From: an uncultured Bacteroidales bacterium
GTDB taxonomy: Bacteria > Bacteroidota > Bacteroidia > Bacteroidales > P3
Reading direction: 5' to 3'
Assembly (NCBI GenBank): GCA_944321885.1
Contig: CALUNB010000024.1
Location: 1 to 39,724, forward strand
Length of the DNA stretch: 39,724 nucleotides
The first letter of the stretch is position 1. Every line of letters starts with the position of its first letter. Positions 16,692 through 24,862 of the stretch are shown one piece after another. A program made the position numbers and the translations under genes. The notes under the pieces were generated by a model that was given only the letters and a program-made list of their open reading frames with translations, made no database searches and was not told the DNA's origin.

Positions 16692-16733
16692 AAAGCTAAA
16701 GTTTTGATTGTTATGGAAAATTTTGTTAATCGA

Positions 16734-16774
16734 GTGTGTTCCCGCGTACCGTGCGCCGGTTCTTGGGAACACAC
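16734..16774. terminator. Hairpin between two secreted-protein genes
   Basis: A perfect 10-bp inverted repeat, GTGTGTTCCC at 16734-16743 and GGGAACACAC at 16765-16774, lies right after the stop at 16791. It is probably a partial terminator or mRNA stabiliser within the operon. Confidence 0.55.
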
Positions 16775-16790
16775 CCTTTGTACGGTGGTT

Positions 16791-18413
16791 TTATTTCACG
16801 ATGAATTTTATGACCCGGGTCCGGCCTTGCAGATTCGTGACTTCGGCCACGTAAGTACCTGCTGCCAGGGTCGAGACGTTGTATTGCCATTGGGCCGAGC
16901 CGTTCAGGGCCGGGCTTTGGAGAAGCAGTTTCCCTCCCAGGTCGTAGATGCTGATCTGCTGCAAATCGCTGGCATCGGCCACGATATGGATTTGGTCATG
17001 GGCCGGGTTTGGATACAGGTGGATGCCTTCCGCAGGTGTTTCGGCTTCGTTCGCGCTCGGGGCCGGGCCGGCATCGATGACACCGAAGCCTCTCACGTAG
17101 AGGGAGCCGTTATTGGTCAACGGTACGATGGCGATATGGTACGTTCCTTCTTCCGGTACGGTGAAAAAGAAGACCGGATTTTCAAAAGCCCAGTTGGTGA
17201 ATGATCCGCGGATGGAGAAGACGGTATCCCATTCAGCCATGTCCGTACCGCTAGGCCCGCAAAGGATGTCGAGGTCGTCGTAGAGTGTGAAAATTTCCAC
17301 ATCGGCACCTCCCAGATAAGTAAGGACCGCTTCATATTGGCGTTCCGGACTGAGGTTGAGGCAGCGTGAAACCAAAGGTGTGCCGTTGGTGGACAGCAGG
17401 GCCTCGTAATAACTGCTTTCGTATTCCCAACCTTCTCCGGGAGCGGCCCAGTCTTCCATGTCGGCTCCGTTCTGGTTTGAAAAGTCGCTTTCAAACGGGA
17501 TGTCCACCGGCATGAAGTTCTTGATGAGGCCTGTGTCCCCGTTGTTGGCCGTGTTTTGTTCCGGCTGGCGACCCAAATCCGTCTCTACGCTGGCCGAAAC
17601 ACGGATTTCCCATTCCATGTCAGGAGCGGAGAGGTCGGCAGGCGTACTGAAATAAAAATCGCGGCTGTTGCCGATGGGGATGGATGGCCGGTTGAAGCTT
17701 TGTTCCACTTTGGGTTGCGAACCGATTTGGTAGGAAAGCGTGATCCGGTTGATGTCATCGGTGCCTTGGTTACGGAGACGGACCCCGATGCGTTCTTCGG
17801 TGCCCAGCTCGCAACCGGAAGAAGGAATCAAAAGGGATTCCACCACCAAGTCGGGGACCCCGTTGTAGCGACCGGCATCGATTGTTACGTTATCCAGCTT
17901 GATTCCCATCCGGTCGGCCTCGGAACAAGCTCGGAATGCGAAGTGGTAATTCCCGGCTTCCGAAATCTCGATATTGGCCACATGGATTTGGAAGTCGGTA
18001 TGGGCGAATTCGAATTCTTGCAACAGGTCCATTTCTTCCACGTTTTCCGATGGGCCGTACAAGAGGGCAATGCGTTCGGTGAAGTTCTGGGATTGGGAAG
18101 CCACGTAAAATACAATGTGGTTGGTCCCGGCTTGGAGCGTGATGGGGCGGCTGATCAAATAGTCGTCCGAAGCCATGTCCGCATTGAAATCAAGTCCGAC
18201 GTAGCCTCCATCGGGATTGGCATCGGCATCCGTGCCGGTGTATCGTCCCCACGTGAGGCCGTCCCCGTTGGCATCGAGGGTGGTCCAGTTGTCGTCCATC
18301 GAGGAGCGGGTGTTGAAATCACAGCTGAACGGGACGGAAACAGCTTCCTGTTGGGCTGCAAGGTTCCCGAAAAGCAGTAAAGAAAATCCTAAGATTCCGA
18401 TGATGTGTTTCAT
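16791..18413 (-). CDS. T9SS-sorted secreted protein, half-length paralogue (left module, second)
   Basis: A 540-residue protein with a signal peptide ending near residue 20 (FGNLAAQ). Its N-terminal part follows the same order as its two neighbours: jelly-roll adhesin-like domain (about 25-195), CARDB-like domain (about 205-320), and a second jelly roll (about 325-455). It then goes straight to a T9SS type A sorting domain (about 465-540) opening with IHLYPNPAHD. It lacks the CARDB and cleaved-adhesin domains that form the C-terminal half of the genes on either side, so it looks like a shortened member of a tandem family. The start is the ATG giving MKHIIGILGF. The long upstream reading overlaps the previous gene and is a shadow. 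Export to the surface by T9SS is inferred from the sorting domain. Confidence 0.9.
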   Translation of the reverse strand: MKHIIGILGFSLLLFGNLAAQQEAVSVPFSCDFNTRSSMDDNWTTLDANGDGLTWGRYTGTDADANPDGGYVGLDFNADMASDDYLISRPITLQAGTNHIVFYVASQSQNFTERIALLYGPSENVEEMDLLQEFEFAHTDFQIHVANIEISEAGNYHFAFRACSEADRMGIKLDNVTIDAGRYNGVPDLVVESLLIPSSGCELGTEERIGVRLRNQGTDDINRITLSYQIGSQPKVEQSFNRPSIPIGNSRDFYFSTPADLSAPDMEWEIRVSASVETDLGRQPEQNTANNGDTGLIKNFMPVDIPFESDFSNQNGADMEDWAAPGEGWEYESSYYEALLSTNGTPLVSRCLNLSPERQYEAVLTYLGGADVEIFTLYDDLDILCGPSGTDMAEWDTVFSIRGSFTNWAFENPVFFFTVPEEGTYHIAIVPLTNNGSLYVRGFGVIDAGPAPSANEAETPAEGIHLYPNPAHDQIHIVADASDLQQISIYDLGGKLLLQSPALNGSAQWQYNVSTLAAGTYVAEVTNLQGRTRVIKFIVK

Positions 18414-18471
18414 GGTTGAAAGGTTTTTGGTGATATTTCTGATATGCTTACATACATATTTAGGAAGACCT

Positions 18472-18504
18472 GTCAGGACGAGCCTCTTCTTCGCCCGTCC
18501 TGAC
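18472..18504. terminator. Hairpin between two secreted-protein genes
   Basis: GTCAGGACG at 18472-18480 pairs perfectly with CGTCCTGAC at 18496-18504, just after the stop at 18514. Same setting as the hairpin at 16734-16774. Confidence 0.55.
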
Positions 18505-18513
18505 ACGCCGTTT

Positions 18514-21500
18514 TTACCGGACAACGAACTTGAGGATTTCCGTGCCTTGGGTCGTTTGTACCTTGGCAAAGTATATCCCGGGAACCAGTCCGGATACATT
18601 GTAGCGGAACAGGTTGGTCGACAGGTTGTTTCCGGATTGGAAGGTTTCACGTCCCGACAAATCGTAGAGGACGACCGATTGGATGCGGGCATCCGTGGAT
18701 TGGATCGAGATGATTTCCGAAGCCGGGTTGGGATAGAGGGAAAGTTGGGCGGACAAGGCGCTGCCTTCGTTGGCGGAAGGTTTGCTGACACGGATATCGT
18801 CAATCATGAACACGTAGCCATCATAGGAAACGCAGTTGATGGCGATGTAGATTTCCTTGTTGGCGTATTCGGACAAGTCGACTTCCACCCTTTCCCATTC
18901 GGCGGAAGCTTCGCGCAATCCTCCTACCCGGTGGAAATCTTCCGGATCGTCACTGTCGGCCGAAACCAGGACGTAGTATTCCTCGACCAAGGTAGGATCG
19001 TATTTGCGCACGAAGAAGCTCAGTTTCGCGTCTTGGGCCATCTTCATCTTGGGCGAAATCAACCAGTCGTTGTTGGTGAGGGGCGGCATGACCTCTTCGG
19101 ATGCATTGCCAAAGCAGGCCCCGAACTTTTCCCCTTGGAAAGCGGTCATGTTGTATTCAATCATGGAAGGATTGGTTGCACTGGGATTGAAGGCCATGAA
19201 TGCCATGGCTTCACCCATGCCCGGGAAAGAAACGTCGGTAACGGTCCAAGTGTATCCTTTGTCAAGGTCCAAGGTCTTCCAGCGGGGATTGAAGCCGTCG
19301 ATGGAAAAATCGAGGCAACCTTCAAAATCCATGACGTAGGGGTCGGCATCGGGTGCGCAGCGCACCGTTTTCGTGCAGGTGTCGTTGGCGGGATCTTCGT
19401 CGCCATCCATGGTGGTGTATACGACCAAGCCGTATTCCTTGCCGGGCGTGGAGAGGTCGGCCGTGAAGGAAATTTCGGTGAGCGCATAGGGCTCCATGCT
19501 GAGCGCCTTGCTAGCAACGACGTCCTTGTCTATTTGCAAATAAACGGTTCCGTTGGCAGCTTGGCTTCCGTTGTTCTGAATCAGGGCGGTGATAGTTTGG
19601 TTGGCGGTGAAAGGCCCTTCCTCTACCGGGGCGGTGATTTCTTCCACGGCCAGGTCTTTGGTACGGGGTGTTTTCCCGTGGCCGAAGATGGCACGGATGG
19701 AAGGTGAACCGAAGGCACTGGTTTGCCGGTAGGCCACATCGCCGATGATGTGGTAGAAACGGCCTCCTTCTGCTTTGTCAATGACCAGGACAAGACCTTC
19801 GTAGCTGACAGCGAACATGTAGGTCCCCGGCTCCAAGATATAGGCAGGGGTGATGTAATTTTCTTGTCCGGCGAAGCCGCTTCGGGTCCGGGTGATGCTG
19901 AAGACCTCTTCGCCCAGTTGCTGGGTGGCATCGTCCCATTTGTAGACTTTCAAGCCGATTTCCGATGCCGTGCCTTGAACCCAGCCCACGGACATGCCGG
20001 TCAGGGTGTCGGCATGGGAAATGGTAAGGGGAATCCCGGCCGTGCCGGTCCCGGCAGATCCTCCGATGGCGTACTCCTCGGTGTACATGTCGCTCTTCAC
20101 ATGGTCGAAGGCCAGGATGTCGTCGGTGATTTCCATGCTGCGGCTTTGGATGTTGTCTTCGGGTGTGGCATCGGAAAAGCCTTTGATTTCGGCTTGGATC
20201 GAGAGGTCGAGCTGTTCATCGATTTCCGCTTGGGGCATCTGCAATTCGATATACAGGATGGCGGTGTCTTGCGGAGCGATGGAGGTCGCGCTCCGGCCAA
20301 TGATGTTTTCTCCGGCTTTGACCGTGACGATGGCCGAGTCGATGGCGGCCGAGCCCCGGTTCTCAAGGGAGGCATACATGATGGTTCCGTTCCGCATGTG
20401 TTCGACCGGAACCTTGCTGAACATGTTCAAGTCGTTGATGCGGATATCGTATTCTTTCAGCGTATCGATGGCAATGTTCTGGATGTACAAGGTCCTTCCC
20501 GAAGTGGCAGGGACGATGGCGAAAACGTAATCCCCGGAAACTTCCGGAACGATGTTTTTCTCAAAGGAAACATATTTTTCGTAGGTGTAATGTTCCCTGA
20601 ACGATGCCATGGTATCCCATTCCGCAACCGGACTTCCGGAAAGCCCGTACCGGATGTCGAAATCCCCGTATCGTTCATAATAACCCAGCGAAATCCCGGC
20701 TTTGTAGAGTATGGAGAATTGGTATTCGATTCCTTCGTTGAGGCTTATGCAGCGGGAAAGGAGGATGGAATCTGCGTAGGCATGGATGGCTTGTTGTTTG
20801 TTGTTGTACACCCAGGTTCCGTTGAGGGCGTCCCAGTTTTCCGAGAGGCCTTGGGTGAAGTCGGTGACGAAAGGTGTGCCGGTCGGCAGATAGTGGATGG
20901 TCTTGTCGTTGCCGCTGTTGTTTTCCAGATAGCTTTCTTCCTGGGTCCCTGAGGCCGGAATCACTTCTCCTTGCACTTCGACTTGGTAGGTTCCGCTGGC
21001 CGAGAAGTCGGCCTTTTGGGCAAAGGTCACAGTCAAGCTGCCCCCCACGGGAATGCTCTGGTCGAAAGTCTCGTTGACCGGATTGCTTCCGTCTACGGTG
21101 TAGCTGAGACGGAAAGAAGAAATCTCAGCGGTACCCAGGTTGGAGACCGTAGCGGAAACGCTCTCTTCCGAACCGAGCTGGCAGGAGGAAATCGGGAGTT
21201 CCACGTTGGTGATGCTAAGGTCGGGAATTCCTTGGAAGGTGCCGGAGCCTATGGTCAGCTCGTCGAAGCGGAATCCGTTGCTGGGCTTCCCGTCCGAAAC
21301 CGCATGGAAAGCAAAATAGTAATCCCCGGCTTCTTTTGTTTCAAATTGGATGAGATGGAATTCCAAGGTGTTGTTGTTGAAGTCCGTCCATTCGTGGATG
21401 ACTTCCATTTCGGCGGTGTCGGTGGATTTTCCGTAGAGCAGCCGCAGGTCTTCTTGCCAAGCTGCGCCACGGGCGGCAAGCATGAATGCCATATGGCTTT

Positions 21501-21774
21501 CTCCCTGTTCAAGATGGATGGGGGAAGTGGTAATCAAATAGTCGTTGGAGGCTTCGGTTTCGTTGCCCGTGCGGACTTCCACGCATCCGGTGTTGTTCAC
21601 CCCGGTGGAGTCGAGCCAATACCAGGTCTGTCTGTCGTTGTTGGCATCGATGATTGTCCATTGCCGCATGAAACTTTCTTCATCGTTGAAGTCGAAGTGT
21701 GTGCTTTGGTTTTGGCCGAAAGCGAAAGAACTGGCAAGAAGTGCGAGTCCTGATGCTATGGACAGATTTTTCAT
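18514..21774 (-). CDS. T9SS-sorted secreted multidomain adhesin-like protein (left module, first)
   Basis: A 1086-residue protein with a signal peptide at about 1-20 (SFAFGQ). The domain order matches the protein at 13329-16691: jelly roll, CARDB-like, jelly roll, CARDB-like, a beta domain containing MSVGWVQG and AIFGHGK, another CARDB-like domain, a choice-of-anchor/cleaved-adhesin domain with NNDWLISPKM and FMIDDIRVSKPS, and a T9SS type A sorting domain from about residue 1011 with LSLYPNPASE. It is the first gene after the left-hand regulator, preceded by a leader of about 590 bases plus a MITE insertion. The chosen ATG gives MKNLSIASGLALLA. Likely a surface adhesin. Ligand unknown. Confidence 0.9.
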   Translation of the reverse strand: MKNLSIASGLALLASSFAFGQNQSTHFDFNDEESFMRQWTIIDANNDRQTWYWLDSTGVNNTGCVEVRTGNETEASNDYLITTSPIHLEQGESHMAFMLAARGAAWQEDLRLLYGKSTDTAEMEVIHEWTDFNNNTLEFHLIQFETKEAGDYYFAFHAVSDGKPSNGFRFDELTIGSGTFQGIPDLSITNVELPISSCQLGSEESVSATVSNLGTAEISSFRLSYTVDGSNPVNETFDQSIPVGGSLTVTFAQKADFSASGTYQVEVQGEVIPASGTQEESYLENNSGNDKTIHYLPTGTPFVTDFTQGLSENWDALNGTWVYNNKQQAIHAYADSILLSRCISLNEGIEYQFSILYKAGISLGYYERYGDFDIRYGLSGSPVAEWDTMASFREHYTYEKYVSFEKNIVPEVSGDYVFAIVPATSGRTLYIQNIAIDTLKEYDIRINDLNMFSKVPVEHMRNGTIMYASLENRGSAAIDSAIVTVKAGENIIGRSATSIAPQDTAILYIELQMPQAEIDEQLDLSIQAEIKGFSDATPEDNIQSRSMEITDDILAFDHVKSDMYTEEYAIGGSAGTGTAGIPLTISHADTLTGMSVGWVQGTASEIGLKVYKWDDATQQLGEEVFSITRTRSGFAGQENYITPAYILEPGTYMFAVSYEGLVLVIDKAEGGRFYHIIGDVAYRQTSAFGSPSIRAIFGHGKTPRTKDLAVEEITAPVEEGPFTANQTITALIQNNGSQAANGTVYLQIDKDVVASKALSMEPYALTEISFTADLSTPGKEYGLVVYTTMDGDEDPANDTCTKTVRCAPDADPYVMDFEGCLDFSIDGFNPRWKTLDLDKGYTWTVTDVSFPGMGEAMAFMAFNPSATNPSMIEYNMTAFQGEKFGACFGNASEEVMPPLTNNDWLISPKMKMAQDAKLSFFVRKYDPTLVEEYYVLVSADSDDPEDFHRVGGLREASAEWERVEVDLSEYANKEIYIAINCVSYDGYVFMIDDIRVSKPSANEGSALSAQLSLYPNPASEIISIQSTDARIQSVVLYDLSGRETFQSGNNLSTNLFRYNVSGLVPGIYFAKVQTTQGTEILKFVVR

Positions 21775-22091
21775 GTCGATTGGTTTTAGGTTATGTGTTT
21801 CTTTTTTAGTTTCCTTGGAATAAACGCGGTGCCTCGGCAAAGCTCGAACTCCGTTCGGATTTGTGTCCGGCTTGCAATTTATTGTATCTTTTTATTGTGT
21901 CTTTTAATTTCATCAAGTTTGACTTCATCAGGAATACTTGGGTCTCGGAGTATATGGGGTTCGCTTTCGCACAGCTTTATTCACGGCGCCCGTTTTTCTT
22001 CTGTCATCGGTTTCCGATGCCTTCGCATCTTCTACCAGGGGTGGGGCCGGGACGAGGGTCTGTCCGAGTGCCTCATGATGGCAACGGTAAA
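21775..22091. other. Non-coding leader between the first secreted gene and the MITE
   Basis: No credible gene lies here. It contains a segment near 21830-21870 (GCCTCGGCAAAGCTCGAAC) that resembles, in reverse, the dispersed intergenic repeat seen at 5691 and 39658. I found no clear TAnnTTTG box on the minus strand in this part, so the start of transcription may lie further upstream, beyond the MITE. Confidence 0.4.
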
Positions 22092-22284
22092 CCCAAATCG
22101 GTCATTAGACTTTGGGGAGATTGCCCGCTTGTGTCATGCAGCATGCTTCTCGCCTAGCCGAAGGCGTAGCGGGCTACGTCGAGGCGTAGCGAGAATCAGG
22201 ATGCGGACAGAGGCGGGCAAGATGCCCGAAAGCCTCACTTTCCCAATCAAAAACGGACTCGGCGTGTCTAATGACCGATTTGGG
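22092..22284 (+). mobile_element. 193-bp MITE, copy 1
   Basis: The 19-bp perfect terminal inverted repeats CCCAAATCGGTCATTAGAC and its reverse complement bound exactly 193 bases. They are flanked by a 5-bp direct repeat GTAAA (22087-22091 and 22285-22289), the target duplication. The interior is palindromic around TTCTCGCCTAGCCGAAGGCG and carries no transposase, so it must be mobilised in trans. One strand has no stop codon through the element. It sits in the leader between the regulator and the first secreted gene of the left module, and separates the conserved leader blocks from the gene by an extra 198 bases. Confidence 0.92.
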
Positions 22285-22337
22285 GTAAAACTATGTTGGA
22301 TTTGCCATATGCTTGTTACGGCATAAATACGATTTTG

Positions 22338-22364
22338 GAAAAACGTAACACGCTAAAACTACGA
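22338..22364 (-). promoter_or_regulatory. Candidate operator CGTA-N12-TACG, left module
   Basis: On the minus strand this 27-base block agrees at 19 positions with 33936-33962, which has the same place in the right module. The shared core CGTAGTwTTwrCGTrwTACG contains inverted CGTA/TACG ends. Flanking it are direct repeats of TTTTCCAAAATCGTA (around 22328-22343 and 22361-22375). Position between regulator and target genes suggests binding by the LuxR-type regulator. No binding data are available. Confidence 0.5.
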
Positions 22365-22397
22365 TTTTGGAAAATGTGTCTGGAGATAAGTTGTTTA

Positions 22398-22435
22398 GAT
22401 GCTGTTTCCCTTGGGATGGGTTTGGGTAAAACGTA
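22398..22435 (-). promoter_or_regulatory. Conserved leader block 1, left module
   Basis: Minus-strand TACGTTTTACCCAAA followed by GGGAAACAGCATC. The right module has TACGTTTCTACCCAAA and GGGGAAACCGGCATC at 34004-34034, in the same order and also just past the regulator stop codon. The remaining stretch 22436-22561 holds nothing else I recognise. Confidence 0.45.
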
Positions 22436-22561
22436 GGTTCGGGCAGCTTGCCGGATAGATGGACAGGGCGACGGAAGGGCGTTTTTTCCCGATGGATCCT
22501 TTCCGTGCCTGGTCGTATGTCCGGTTTGAGGGGGATGGGACAAGGGCTTTCCTGGAAAAAA

Positions 22562-24421
22562 TTACAGGAATTTTTGCAAATAAAGAGGGATTTTGACGTC
22601 TGAAGCCAGTCCGAGTTTTTTCCGGATCCGGTAAATCATGGTTTCTATGGTGCGGACGGAGCGATTGGTGATTTCGGCGATTTCCTTGGTGGTGAGGTTG
22701 GAAGCCAGAAGCGCGCACAAACGTTGTTCCACGGGTGATAAATCCGGGGCGTGGGAGGTCAGTGCGGAATAAAAATCCTTATGGATTTGTTCAAAATAGA
22801 ATTTGAAGTCTTGCCAGCCGTTGATATTCCCTTCGAATTGGGAGAGGCTGTTCTCCAGATTCTCCATCCGGAGATTTTTGGCCGCCGGGTCTTTTATTTG
22901 GCGGATTTGTTCCATTTCCTTGCGGATTTGCCGAATGGTGTCATTGACCCTGACAAGATAGAGGGAGCGGGAAGCCAGTTCCCTGTTTTTACTCTCGATA
23001 GAAGATTCCAGGTCCCCGATGCCCTGCTCTTGCAGGTAGAGGTTCTGCCGGACTTGGTCGTTGAGACGGTCGAATTCCTTGTCTTTCTTTTTCAGCTTAC
23101 CCAGCATCCGGACAATGTAGATGGCCAGGCTGGTAATCAGGAAGGCTGCAATGGCCAGGATGATGCCTCGTCTTTGGTTGGACAGGTGGGCCATGTGGAG
23201 GTTCTGTTCCAGAAGCTTTTTTTCCGATGCCATCCTGTAATTTTCGTATTTGGCAGTCAGGTAGTCGAGTCTTATCTGGCTCATGGCCCCGCTCAGGGAG
23301 TCTCTTTTTTCAACGCCTTGGGTATAATAATCCTTGAAGTCTTGGTATCGCCCGCTTTGGAAGAGGATATCGGAATAGGCAATCATCAAAGAGGCGAGCA
23401 AATCCTTGAAATCCATTTTTTCGGCTAAGTCGATGGCTTGCAGGTAGAGGGCTTCGGCTTGGGCGGTTTCCCCGGATTCCTTGTAGAGCCAGGCCAGGTT
23501 TTGCATGGAGACGGTTTCCATGTAGGCGTTTTTTTCCGTCCGGGCCAACGCGAGGGCTTGCCGTAGGTATTCTTCGGCCATCGGGATTTCGTTCAAGAGC
23601 ATGTAGACCAGTCCCATGTTGTTGTACAGAAGCAGTTTTTGATGGGCCTCGTCCTCCGATCCTTTAACCACGACTTCGTTGAGGTAGTAAATGGCTGAAT
23701 CGTATTGATTTTTTGCAAAATAGAAACTTGCCAGATGGTTGAAGAGAACGCTTCGCTGTGCCTGGGTCCTGGAGGCGTCGGTGGGCATGGTCGAGAAGAT
23801 TGCCTTTGCTTTGGCATGGTGCCGGGCCGACAAATCCAGTTGGTTCTTTTGCATATAGATATAGCCCAAGTAGGAGTTTGCCTGCAGGTGGATCCAATCG
23901 GGGGCCGGGGACCGCAACAAGTCGAGGAACGCGGCCACGCTTTCTTCATACATGCCTGCATGGGAGAGCAGTATTCCCAAGGAAAGTTTGGTTTCGGCTT
24001 GATGGATGCTTTGGGTGGAATCCAGGATTGGGAGGGAGTCCATGCCGGTCAGGATGTCCTGGCAGCGTTGGATGGCTTGGGAAAAATAACCTTGTTTTTT
24101 GAGGAATGCGATTTCTTCGTTTTGGTTTTCAAATTGTTGCTTTTGTTCTCCCAGTTCAGCGTAAAGAATCGTGAGGGAGTCGTAAAAGGGGATTTTTTGC
24201 CAGGGTTCTATCGAGGTATCGTCGATTTTGTTCTGGAAGTATGAGGTTTTGGCCCGCAGCCGGGTTTCTTGCAACTTGCTCTTGCTTTGGGCGGAAATCG
24301 GGTTTGCTATGGACAGTAACATGAGGATGGCTATGATGCAGGGCCGGTATGGGATGTTTTTCTGAAGGCCCGTCGTGTCCGGCGTCCCGGGAACAGCCTT
24401 TCCTCTTGTATAATGGGTCAT
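22562..24421 (-). CDS. Transmembrane TPR/LuxR-type regulator (left module)
   Basis: A 619-residue protein. An N-terminal hydrophobic segment ending in ISAQ (about 27-45) acts as signal peptide or anchor. Tetratricopeptide-like helical repeats fill about 85-375, for example SYLGYIYMQKNQLD and NNMGLVYMLLNEIPMAEEYL. A transmembrane helix follows at about 419-438, then a charged coiled coil (440-530), and a LuxR/GerE-type helix-turn-helix at about 561-606 (LSPVEQRLCALLASN, TKEIAEITNRSVRTIETMIY). The layout places the TPRs in the periplasm and the DNA-binding domain in the cytoplasm, which is a one-protein sensor-regulator. The start is the ATG at 24421. A TTG at 24433 would add four residues. It is a paralogue of the regulator at 34113-35996. 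Targets are inferred to be the secreted genes downstream. Confidence 0.9.
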   Translation of the reverse strand: MTHYTRGKAVPGTPDTTGLQKNIPYRPCIIAILMLLSIANPISAQSKSKLQETRLRAKTSYFQNKIDDTSIEPWQKIPFYDSLTILYAELGEQKQQFENQNEEIAFLKKQGYFSQAIQRCQDILTGMDSLPILDSTQSIHQAETKLSLGILLSHAGMYEESVAAFLDLLRSPAPDWIHLQANSYLGYIYMQKNQLDLSARHHAKAKAIFSTMPTDASRTQAQRSVLFNHLASFYFAKNQYDSAIYYLNEVVVKGSEDEAHQKLLLYNNMGLVYMLLNEIPMAEEYLRQALALARTEKNAYMETVSMQNLAWLYKESGETAQAEALYLQAIDLAEKMDFKDLLASLMIAYSDILFQSGRYQDFKDYYTQGVEKRDSLSGAMSQIRLDYLTAKYENYRMASEKKLLEQNLHMAHLSNQRRGIILAIAAFLITSLAIYIVRMLGKLKKKDKEFDRLNDQVRQNLYLQEQGIGDLESSIESKNRELASRSLYLVRVNDTIRQIRKEMEQIRQIKDPAAKNLRMENLENSLSQFEGNINGWQDFKFYFEQIHKDFYSALTSHAPDLSPVEQRLCALLASNLTTKEIAEITNRSVRTIETMIYRIRKKLGLASDVKIPLYLQKFL

Positions 24422-24513
24422 GGGTGTCTTCAATATATTAAGGGCATGAAGGACAATACATTCCTTTTACGAGGTGTTGTCAAAAGTTTTGTTTTGATAT
24501 ATTTTCCATCCTA

Positions 24514-24521
24514 CAAATTTA
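24514..24521 (-). promoter_or_regulatory. -7 box ahead of the left regulator
   Basis: Minus-strand TAAATTTG matches TAnnTTTG and shares the context TTTCACTAnnTTTG with the lysine operon promoter. No good -33 box was found. It would give a leader of about 85 bases. Confidence 0.45.
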
Positions 24522-24600
24522 GTGAAAATCCCCGAGATGGGAGGAGGGAAGGCCTGCTTTGAGCCAGAAGGATGTCGATTTGATGGGTTTTGCAGGCTGG

Positions 24601-24680
24601 AGGCGGAGAACCGAGCGGAGCCAAGCTCATGAACACCTTGGAACCATTTGTGCCGTGAATAAAGGAACGTGAAAACGAAC
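24601..24680. repeat. Dispersed intergenic repeat, copy 2
   Basis: GGCGGAGAACCGAGCGGAG, then CTCATGAACACCTTGGAACC, then ATAAAGGAACGTGAAAACGA resemble 5765-5835. Part of the gap between the left regulator and the right module. Non-coding as far as I can see. Confidence 0.5.
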
Positions 24681-24687
24681 GTATTTT

Positions 24688-24740
24688 CGGCGGTGTGCCA
24701 TGCCGTGCTTGGGCGTGGAACCCGTTATGACACACCGCCG
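24688..24740. terminator. Hairpin at the end of the right secretion module
   Basis: The 10-bp arms CGGCGGTGTG (24688-24697) and CACACCGCCG (24731-24740) pair perfectly. It begins 8 bases past the stop of the tiny membrane protein, so it is well placed to end the right-hand operon. The arms share GGCGGTGTG with the 7445-7648 element and GGTGTG with 12985-13034. Confidence 0.65.
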
Positions 24741-24748
24741 CTTGTAAG

Positions 24749-24862
24749 TCAGCAAGATAATTGTTCAAAGAACATATAAAGGATACACGCCATCAGAAGG
24801 CAGTAGGTCCCGATGACAAGGAAGGTTTTCCAGTTTTTCGATCTCGTTTCCGGGGTCCTCAT
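24749..24862 (-). CDS. Tiny single-helix membrane protein ending the right module
   Basis: A 37-residue protein with a basic start (MRTPETRSKNWK) and one hydrophobic helix of about 20 residues (FLVIGTYCLLMACILYMFF). Its ATG overlaps the TGA of the preceding 1369-residue gene as ATGA, which points to translational coupling and argues that it is real. I do not recognise it. Its place, last in the operon before a strong hairpin, matches that of the 63-residue membrane protein in the left module, although the two are not clearly homologous. Confidence 0.55.
   Translation of the reverse strand: MRTPETRSKNWKTFLVIGTYCLLMACILYMFFEQLSC

Noticed and set aside
21793..22326. A 177-codon plus-strand frame through MITE copy 1
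   Set aside because: Its matching part is only the MITE sequence read through. The flanks are unrelated to any protein.
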